Of a stretch of 30,704 bases of DNA, positions 22,084 to 30,704 are shown piece after piece. Where the stretch lies: NCBI GenBank assembly GCA_000787465.1, contig JSYX01000421.1, positions 1-30,704 of the forward strand. The letters run 5' to 3'. Each line of letters opens with the position of its first letter. Position 1 is the first letter of the stretch. The notes under the pieces were generated by a model. The model was given only the letters and a program-made list of their open reading frames with translations. It had not been told where the DNA came from and searched no databases. The translations under genes were made by a program, and so were the position numbers. Source of the DNA: Thermomucor indicae-seudaticae (lineage: Eukaryota; Mucoromycota; Mucoromycetes; Mucorales; Lichtheimiaceae).

Positions 22084-22268
22084 CTCTTCCTTTTTTCCCT
22101 TTTATGCGCTGGGGAGTAAAAGAGAAGGCCCTGCCGGAGATTTTAAACTCTTGCTTTTCAAGGAACTCGACCTGCACTTTTTAAGGCCTACTTTTCTTTT
22201 CTTTCTTCATCTCCCACCATTTTGAACACGTCATTATCATTGCTCTAATATAAAAGAGGGTACTACTT
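22084..22268. promoter_or_regulatory. Shared divergent promoter
   Basis: Only 185 bases separate the starts of the minus-strand membrane-protein gene and the plus-strand coiled-coil gene, so both promoters must lie here. It is pyrimidine-rich on the plus strand near 22180-22215; a TATA-like ATATAAAAG lies at 22249-22257, but it is only 12 bases before the coiled-coil start and is therefore doubtful as a TATA box. Confidence 0.45.
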
Positions 22269-25200
22269 ATGGCAGAAGGTACTACCACTACAACTCGCAA
22301 ACCTCGCGTGTCATCGCTAGCAGCTGCAGGTGTTGCTCCAGGGGGTGCAACCACCAACGGCACACCTTCCAAGCGTCCCACAAAGACTCCAGGAACAGCT
22401 ACTGCTACTTCACGGACAGCTGGTAGTACACGCGGCAGTACAACAGCAGTAGCCAGCGCTGCGCGGGCCACCAAGACACCACTTTCACCACGCACAACGA
22501 CGTCGGCTGCTCGACAACAGCAGTCAGGAAGTCGGACAGGCAGTACGCTCAGCAAGACGACAACTAATACCTCGTCGTCATCGTCGTCTTCATCGTCTAC
22601 CTTGAGTCGCCGAGCAACAACCACGTCTGCCACGGCCTCTCGTAACACGAGTACCGCCAGTAGCACCGCCTCACCGACCGCATCCTCGGCCAGAAAAGTG
22701 TCGACGACAAGCGCCGCCACATCCACAGCCAAAAAGCCTGTGACAAAGACATCAACCGCAACACCTACTACTGCAACGAATGCTACCAAGACCGCAGAGG
22801 CCCTGGCTGAGCTCAAAGCCTTGAAAGCCAAGGTAGGTAAAGCAGAAAGGAAAAAGCGAAATAGAGGGAGTTGCTAAAGGGGGGAGGGGTCTAGAATGAA
22901 GAGATGAAGGCCGAGTTGGAAGAGAAGCAGCGCCTGTTGGAAACCAAAGAAGCAGTTTTGGAGGCGCTTCAGGCCAAGTTGGCTGAATTGGAAGAAAAGG
23001 CAGCGGCAGCGGCCGAGAGCACAACAGGAGACAAAGAAAAAGAGGAGGCCGCAACTGTAGAAGAGGAAAAAGAACAAAAGGAGAAGGAACAAGAGGAAGA
23101 TCATCTAGCAGAGATGGCTGCTTTGCGGGAGGAGATTACGACTCTAGAGCAGTTACTGGCAAAGGCAAACGAAGACAGCCAAGCCGAGCTCGCCAAGATC
23201 AAGGAGGAGCAACAGGAAGAAAAAGCAGCACTGATTCGCGAACGCGAAGAGAGCGAGGAGCGATTACGTGAGAATACGGAAAAGCTGCGCGAAAAGCTCG
23301 AGAAGGAAAAGGAAGCCTTGCAGGACAGGATCCGTGAGAAGGAGAGTGAGATCGCAAAGTTGAAGAAGGATATGGACGATATGCGTGAGAACATACAAGA
23401 GATGCACAAATCGCATCAGGCTCGGCTTACGCAATTGAATAATCAGCTTCAGCAGCAGCATAATGAGCAGCTTGAGGCGCTTCGGGCTGAATATGAGCAG
23501 CAGATCAAGGCCCTCAAGGAGGATCAGCAGCAACCAATAAAAGACGGGGAAGAAGAGTCTGAAGCAGAACGACAACAACAGGCTTTACTCGAAAAGATAG
23601 AGGTACTTCTTGTCGGTTATCGGGCTTTGGAGGAATGATTACATGTGCTTATGGGATGACGCAGGAAATGAAAGCCGAGACGGCCAAGCTGAGCGCAAGT
23701 TATGAAGACAAAATAAGAGAACTCAAGTCTCAAAAAGACTCCGCTGTTGAAGAGTTGGAAGCTAAACATAAAGATCAAGTAAAGCAGATCACAGAGTCTC
23801 TTCGGGTAAGAAATACTACTACAAGTCAGAGTTAGCAGTAGGGCATAATAAGCATAGGTGTTAAAAAACGGTTTCGATTAGGAGGAAATCGCTACCTTGC
23901 AAAAATCACACAATTCACGGTTACATGCTATTACGGAAGCTCATGAAGCCAAGCTGGAAGAAGTACGGAAAGCGGCTAGCGCTGGTGCTGTCGAACAGCT
24001 TAAGGCAGAGTTAGAGGCAAGTAAAAACGAGAACAATAATACAATACCTCCGTTACTTGGTGTAACCGATTTCGACTTTCATTAGGCGGCCTGTCGACAA
24101 AAGTACGATCAAGAGCTCGAGTCATGCAAGCTAGAATACGAAGGTATTCTCCGCAAGTTACGGGAAGAGAAGCGCGTGGCGTCAGAAGAACTCGCGGCTC
24201 TTTCCACCAAAGCCGCAGCAGAAAAGGAAGACTTGATTAAACAGTATGAGCAGCAGATGAAAGATGAGAACGAAAAAATCAAAGTGAGTCCTTGGTTGAA
24301 TTGTGAAATGATATACAGACACAATTAATAACGGCAATACATTGAAAAGGCGCAATTGGAGCAAGAATATACCCAAAGGTTAAAGGAACTCGAGCAAAAG
24401 CATGCACAGACCCTGGAAGAACGTGCGGACATGTCCAAAAAGGAGAAAGACGAGTTGATGGGGACGTTAAAGAAAGAGCATCAACTTGCCCTTGACGAAC
24501 TTAAACGCGATCACGAGACTTCTTTGCGCGAGGCAAAAGAAACGAGCGCCAAAATCAGTCGTGTTGAAACAGAAACTGCGCTTCGGTCAGAGTTCGATAA
24601 GCAGATGGAGCAATTGACGTTGGGGCACAAGCAAGCCATGGAACAGCTGGAAGCACATCACCGCGAACGGTTGCAGCAGCTCGAAGCAGAGCTACAGGCA
24701 GAAGCGCAAAAACAAGCGGACTTGACGGAAAAGCATCGTGCAGAACTGGAGCAGATCACAAAGGACCATGGAAGTAGTCTGGATGATATCAAAAAGGAAG
24801 TCGAGGTGAGTTTATCGAGGATTGGCTCGGCTTATCAGTCGTCTTAAAATTAGTTAATGTGATTCATTCGCCGACTTGCTTCTAGAGAGCGCTTAAAGAC
24901 GTTCATGCTGCTGAGCTGGCAAGGCTTGCAGAGGAACACGCATCGAAGCTTAATGAACTCAAGTTGCAAGCAACCCGCCAACGTGATCAGGATATTGAAG
25001 CCTTGAAGAAAATACATGACAGTGAGATTGAAAAAATCAAGGCAGACCATGCAGCTGCTTTGCAGGACGCAGAACGTAAAGCACGTGTAAGTAAAACGAT
25101 GGTGTCATTCAGAGATTTCTTATGCTGTGGAAAAAAATCAAAAAATAACTCTGATCTTGGCAGGATATATGGGCTAAAGAGAAAGCAAATGAGCTGAATT

Positions 25201-27198
25201 CTATAAAGGAGCAATACGAAAAGGACATGCGAGCATTGAAAGAACAGCATGCAGAAGAGCTAGCTAGTATGAAGCAAGCGGAGGAGGAATACAGACAGGA
25301 GCAAGACAAGATAATCCAGCAAATTAAGGCTTCGCATGCTGCAACGCTTGCTGATCTCGAAGCCAAAGCGACTGACAAACGAGACCATCATGCCAAGACA
25401 GAGGTACAGCTACGGCCTACTCATTGCTCTTTAATGCTATTGATGCTTATGAATTTGCAGGAATCACTCAGATCCGAGTACGAGGCGCGCATAACCAAAC
25501 TGCAGACAGAGCATGCCACTTCTATGGAACGGTTACAGCGTGATCATGAACAGGCTCTGAAGCGAGTGGAGGCCAAGGTGCACGCAGAAGCAGAAAATGC
25601 TCGCGTAGAAGCTGAGGCAAGTAACGTCAAGTTTGTACTCTCCTGCATATAGCGTTCATCAAATGTATTAAGTGGGTTTCTTAGGCCACATTGGCAAAGG
25701 ATTACGAGAACCAGATCCAAAAATTGATTGCTGAACATCAAACAACGAAGGAACGTTTAGAAAAGGAACTGGCAGTGGCAACAGAAGCCACAGAGACGCT
25801 ACGTGCAAAAGCCGAAGAAGAAAAGGCCAATCTGGAACGGCAATATAAAGAGAAACTGGCTGCCACAGAAGCACGACGGGATACAGATCAGGCCAAGTTA
25901 CGGGAAGAAATCGAAGCCAATGTCCAGAAAGATCTGGAAGACGCTTGGGCGAAGCTGAAAGCAGAATACGAGGAAAGAATCAAGTCCCTGGAGGCGTATT
26001 ACACCAGTCAGATAGAGGCACTGAAAGCTGAGCATGCTCAGGCTCGGGAGTCTCTAGAAAGCCAGCTTCGGGAGAGCAAGGGAGAGGTGGATAAGCTAAA
26101 GCAGGGAGCAGTGGTGAGTGGATAATGAAGATCATGATAACTATGATGATGGGCGAACCGTAATAATGAGACAAGTACTAATGGTTCTTTTTTTTGAAAA
26201 TAGTCTACCAAGGCTGAACACGAAATGCGCATGAAGCAGTTAAAAGATGCACACGCGCAAGCGTTAGCTGCAATGCAGAAACAGCTAGAGACAAATGAAA
26301 AGAACAAGGCAGATGAGATTAGTGTTCTGAAGAATCAGCTCGAAAAGGAACGGGAACGGGCTCAAAGCCATGAACAAGAAATGCAGCGTGTGGACGAAGA
26401 ACTGAAGCGGTTGCAGGCGTCGGGCGACAAAGACGAAGAACTGCGAGTCATGAAAATATCGTATGAAAAAATGATAAGCGCCAAAGATAAGGAGATTGCC
26501 GAAGCGGAGGAACGACTTCGTGAAGCTATGGCATCATCAAAAGCAAATGCAGTCTCAAGTGAAGAAATAGCTGCGAGAGTAGAGGTAGGACGATCAATTC
26601 ATACATTCTTTGCTTGCTTGACATTGCTCACAACGTATATATGCGTACCAGGCAGAAGTACAGAATAAGCTGCAATCTATTGTGGCTCAACATCAGAAAG
26701 AGCTCCAAGTGCTGCATCAGACGCATCAGAAGTTGCTGGACATGAAGGATAAAGAACTCGAAGACTTTTCGTACCGGTTAAGAACTGTGACAAGCACGCA
26801 ACAGAAAGATCTGGAAAAACTTCATCAAAGCCATCGGGCGAAGGTTGCAGAACTAGAAGAAATCGGTCGGAAACGAGAAGAAGAATTGAAATCCAAGGCG
26901 ATGGAAATGCGATGGCTCGAAGTTGAAGTGGAAGGCAACGAGGTTCGTCCTAGCATCATCCTAAATGCTAATTTTTATCGTACAATCACTAAACGCCTTA
27001 TTCTAATAATAGACTAAATTGAAGGAACTGGCTGCGCGTCTTAAGCAGCTTGAAAAGGAGAATGTACGGCTACGGGAGCAAAATGTGCAATTATCAAGGT
27101 AACGTTGCAGATTACTCGTTAGAATCTTGATCTCGTTACTGACAAACAAATGCAGCATGATAGACCGTTTGCAGGGTAACGTGCATGGGATGCGTTAA
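22269..27198 (+). CDS. Large coiled-coil protein with basic Ser/Thr-rich head
   Basis: Fourteen exons (22269-22832, 22895-23602, 23665-23805, 23882-24016, 24086-24283, 24350-24805, 24886-25086, 25164-25403, 25461-25616, 25685-26113, 26204-26584, 26652-26942, 27013-27098, 27156-27198) give 1342 residues. Residues 1-180 are Thr/Ser/Ala-rich and basic (TPSKRPTKTPG), like microtubule- or DNA-binding disordered heads. From about 185 to the end it is almost continuous heptad coiled coil rich in Glu, Lys and Gln. I do not recognise a specific family; a cytoskeletal tether or golgin-like scaffold are options. Twelve of its thirteen introns are phase 0, many directly after a Glu codon; two (24017-24085, 25617-25684) use GC donors with the same GAG/GCAAGT junction. 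A GT reading at those two junctions would break the frame. Confidence 0.85.
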
Positions 27199-27624
27199 AT
27201 CCAGCAACTTGATTTATTGCGTTTCAATATAACCAAATTGCATAATACGAAATACAAGACTGACATGATGCGAGTCTGTGTGGAATGGTGCACAGTCATG
27301 TTGAAGAAGCATGTAACTTGTTTGATGAAAGATCCAGGCACCGAGTATAGACTTCCCTACAGTAACATGGTTAAGCATTGTGTTTGGAAACGAATCATGG
27401 CCAGGTACTGCTAGACAACATACACTAATAATTGCCCTGCGAGTTATCTGATCATTTGCGTCCGTGCCCTGATAAGCTGAGTGCATTGCATGCGAATCAC
27501 GTGTTGATCGGGGTTTGCTGCAACTTATAACGGGCTTTCCATTCAAATTGGAAAAATTCTCGCAGTTCTTTTTGTTCCTTCTTTTGGATTCCTTTTGTCG
27601 CAGGTCCGCCCCTTTGATGTTTAA
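27199..27624 (+). promoter_or_regulatory. Promoter region of the Zn2Cys6 gene with an E-box
   Basis: The 426 bases before the Zn2Cys6 start contain a perfect CACGTG E-box at 27498-27503, about 120 bases upstream of the ATG. Two bHLH factors of the CACGTG-binding class are encoded in this window, so a link is conceivable but unproven; a single six-base site can occur by chance. No gene is seen here. Confidence 0.4.
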
Positions 27625-30509
27625 ATGTACAGTCTGCACTATTCTACAGCCGCAGCAACAACAATTAATCCTGTGCATGCAGACCCAGCCAACCCACAGA
27701 CATCTACGCCTACTAGTATCAGTACTACACCTCTAAAACGCACTCGTGCAAAACGCAGCTGCGATTTTTGCAGAAAACGAAAGTCTCGTTGCGATGCAGA
27801 TACGTCTATCCCATGCTCGAATTGTAGAGCCGTATGTACAAGGGCATAGTGATCCATAGATACGAGAATTGGCTTACGTGTTCTATTATAGTGGGGTTAC
27901 ACCTGCGAGTTTCAGACAGTTCGAAAAAAAAGAGGCCCCCCTAGCGTGTAAGGCGGACTAGTTCAGATTGACTACAGAAGATGTCTTTTTGGTGACCAAG
28001 ATCATGTAAACTAGATATGTCGATAATCTCGAGAAAAGATGCAAAAAGATGGAGCGCCTTTTGGTGGCGCTTACCAAGTTATCCATCACAGAGCTCGAAA
28101 GTAATGATTTCAAGTATGACGTCCGACTACATGCCACCAACTTACCACCTGTGGCGTCCGACTCTTCTTCGGACGATGACGACGAGGACGACGAGGACGA
28201 CTTTGATCCGACTGCTGATATTCAAGAGCGGTTAACGAACTTGGATATAAAAGATTACGATACAATCAAATACTCTGGACAGTCAGCAGGACTTGAACTT
28301 GTGGAAAACTGCGTGTTGAAAACGAGGCCTTATGTTCAATGGCCTGGTCGAAAAGATGTTGTATTGCAAGTGACAAATCAGAACGAACTTCTGATTGTTC
28401 GTACAGATCGCGGCGCAGCTGGCAAGAGACTCGACGTGGGACTATCCATGAACTCGGCAATATTCGACGAACCGCCACGGCCATCATCGCTTTCCCACCG
28501 AGCAAGAACTGCATCCAGTAAAAAGCCAGCCAAACCATTGTCGGACAAATTAATTGATCTGTAAGGGGAACCAATGTGCCCACAAAAATAGCAGGGAAAA
28601 CTCTAAATCCATTATTAGGTATTTTGCTCATATTCATCCATTCTTCCCTATCGTCAACAAATCACGTTTCTTTGATCAATACCACAGTGAACAACGCCCA
28701 TCTATCCTTGTCTACGCAGTCCTTGCCCTGTCCTTCCGATTCGCGTCCCGACACTTTCCCGAGCTTGTTAGTGCCAAGGACGGTGATGCTGCGGAATACG
28801 CGGATGGTTATTTTAGGAAAGTCATGAAACGCCTGCGTGATATTGCGACGCTTCGTTCTCGGCTGTGTCATGTTCAGGCCGCGCTCTTGATGACCCTGTA
28901 CCTGGATTTAGAGGAGGACAACGGACTTATCGAGTCTGTTCAATGGTTTACTCTTGGGAAGGCGATCCGGATGGCACAGGATCTGGGCTTGCACCGTTCC
29001 TGCGAGCATTGGAACTTGCCTCGTTCAGAGATCGAAATGCGCCACCGAGTCTTTTATGCTTGCTATGTGCTGGATCGGTGGATAGGTGCCAGGTCTGGAA
29101 AGCCGCTTACGATTCTGGACCGTGACTTTGATACCGCTTTGCCATCTCCTTATGAAGTGGTCGATGATCCTTCAGGCGAAGAACAACCACAACCACCTAT
29201 CTATCGTCCATTCTTGCTACTCATTAAGCTTTCAGAAATCCTGGGTCGTGTGCTGAAAGCGGTCTACGCACCCAAGGCGAAACATTCGAATGGCAACGCC
29301 GGTCTCGATGACTCAACCATTCTTGTGGTATTCGATCGCCGATTGAAGAATTGGAGAGCCTCCTTGGATGAGCCACTGCATGGCACCCACATTTCTGTTA
29401 CCCAAAAAGGTGAAATTATCTGAATTTGGCAGCCAAGAAAAAATTAATTCATGAGCTAATTTGGGCTGGTGCACACAGATAGTTTGCTCGTATTCTACAA
29501 CACCATTGTTCTCCTACTGCACAGGCCCTTTATACAACTGTCACCTGATCGGTTTCCTGAATTGCAAGCGATCGCGACCGAATCACGAAATGCGTGCACG
29601 GAAGCAGCTTGTAACATTTCAAAGATAATGGAAAAGGCACCATCGGCCGGTACATATTTTTCCCTTTGTTTACCGACTTGTTTCGTGTACGCCATGTTTC
29701 AGTCGTCGTTGGTGCACATGTCTAACGTGCTACAAGACCGCCAATCGCAGGGGCGTTTAAAGACACTCGAACGGTCTTTGAAATTATTGAAGTCTCTAAA
29801 AGACCAATGCCCTGCGTCACGTGCAATCGAGATTCTGACGATGCTGGTCACAGTGAACAACCTGCCCCTGTCTTCTGGTCTTCTAGTTGGGCACAAGACG
29901 CGAAGATCTTTGAAAAAACAGCAGCAACAACCGCAGCCGATGAATAAGAATACCGAATCATCATCTTCGTCGTCGAATAATCTTCTGGATGCCGAATATC
30001 CAAAGTCAAACCATGTATTATTTGAGCGAATGATGAATACTAGCGTGGTAGGAGGGATCACGCCTGATATTCGACAAGATGTGGAGTCTGCCATGTCGCA
30101 GCAACCGATGCACTGCTATCTGCCCCAGCCAGAGACTTCTCAACTGTCAATAGACAGCTATAACCACCATCATGTGTTTCCTCAGCATCCAACGACGGGT
30201 CTACCTTACCCTCTAGAGATAACACAATCGATGGGAGCACCCCTTTCTTCCTCCTCCCCAATACATGCATCCGCAATCGCTGCAACCACATTGCATCACC
30301 AACCGGCACCGGCTGTCATACCGGAACATCCAACATCTCATATATACCAACAACATCTTTCTACCTCGTCAACTCCTCCTCCCCCACCACCGCAACCGAT
30401 CACTGGGCATCTCCAGTGGAACAACAGCGACTGGGAGTTCTATCTCCATTCTTCTTCCGCTCCACCATCAGCGCCAGCTGATGACTTTTCCTCCGGTTTG
30501 CATTCTTAA
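27625..30509 (+). CDS. Zn2Cys6 fungal transcription factor
   Basis: Exons 27625-27831, 27892-27947, 28015-28560, 28619-29409 and 29479-30509 give 876 residues. The binuclear zinc cluster is C46-x2-C49-x6-C56-x7-C64-x2-C67-x6-C74, preceded by basic KRTRAKRS; an intron falls between the fifth and sixth cysteines. Then come the linker RKKRGPPS, a dimerisation helix (VDNLEKRCKKMERLL), an acidic run (DDDDEDDEDDFD) and the fungal-specific regulatory domain from about 270: HPFFPIVNKSRFF, LALSFRFASRHFP, LGKAIRMAQDLGLHRS, RVFYACYVLDRW and, after the last intron, YNTIVLLLHRPF. The C-terminal 200 residues are Gln/Ser/Pro/His-rich, probably activating. General shape fits carbon-source regulators, but the ligand and targets cannot be read. 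The start is the first ATG in frame with the cluster. Confidence 0.95.
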
Positions 30510-30682
30510 AAACGCATCTTTTGATCCTGTACTATTTAAGACATGGTTTCCCTCGTTGTTTTGTGTATTCTTTTCTTCAAAAAGACTCGTATTGTAGCAT
30601 ACATTGCGCAACATCTTTTCGTCTCACTTGAAGCTTGCAGTCTCTTGAACCCTTTCCAGTGCAGAGGACAGTTACCTTATCC
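30510..30682. other. 3' flank of the Zn2Cys6 gene
   Basis: AT-rich downstream sequence with no open frame of note, running into the terminal repeat. Confidence 0.5.
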
Positions 30683-30704
30683 TGTTTATTGATTGAACAT
30701 TTGC
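30683..30704 (-). repeat. Right copy of the window-terminal inverted repeat
   Basis: Exact reverse complement of positions 2-23. The bases just inside (CC at 30681-30682, against CT inside the left copy when both are read inward) already differ, so the identity ends abruptly after 22 bases on the inner side. Confidence 0.9.

Overview
The window reads as nuclear DNA of a filamentous fungus, most likely an early-diverging one of the Mucorales type. Genes are compact and split by many short introns (mostly 50-120 nt, GT-AG with a few GC-AG). The gene set is typically fungal: an APSES-type DNA-binding protein, a Zn2Cys6 activator, two bHLH factors and a membrane-anchored haem oxygenase beside household genes. 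The lineage is inferred from gene style, not proven.

Layout. 96-953 (+) ribulose-5-phosphate 3-epimerase; 1633-2906 (+) protein phosphatase 1 catalytic subunit; 3997-6515 (-) APSES/KilA-N protein with a long low-complexity tail whose stop codon sits beside the loop of a near-perfect hairpin; 6516-8657 mostly empty; 8658-10774 (+) ADIP-domain (Msd1/SSX2IP-like) coiled-coil protein; 11084-11459 (-) ribosomal protein eS28; 12206-12764 (+) small bHLH protein, convergent with 12874-13952 (-) CAP-Gly protein; 15210-16845 (-) second bHLH protein; 16846-19400 gene-poor with a 194-bp TA-flanked MITE; 19531-21246 (+) haem oxygenase, convergent with 21428-22083 (-) small multi-pass membrane protein; 22269-27198 (+) a 1342-residue coiled-coil protein in 14 exons; 27625-30509 (+) Zn2Cys6 transcription factor with a fungal-specific regulatory domain. 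All exon joins were worked out by hand from reading-frame continuity, splice signals and family conservation.

How the genes relate. There is no biosynthetic cluster. Three products (ADIP protein, CAP-Gly protein and, more speculatively, the long coiled-coil protein) point to microtubules, and four are transcription factors, but adjacency alone does not prove co-function. The most informative signals are: (1) a haem oxygenase with a duplicated Cys-Pro motif before its catalytic domain, one copy partly on a 17-nt micro-exon, and two iron-type GATA sites 21 bp apart in its promoter; (2) three GC-AG introns, two in one gene with the same junction; (3) the stop-codon hairpin and strongly strand-asymmetric tail of the APSES gene; (4) a 22-bp sequence present at both extreme ends of the window in inverted orientation, which suggests that both ends run into copies of one dispersed repeat.
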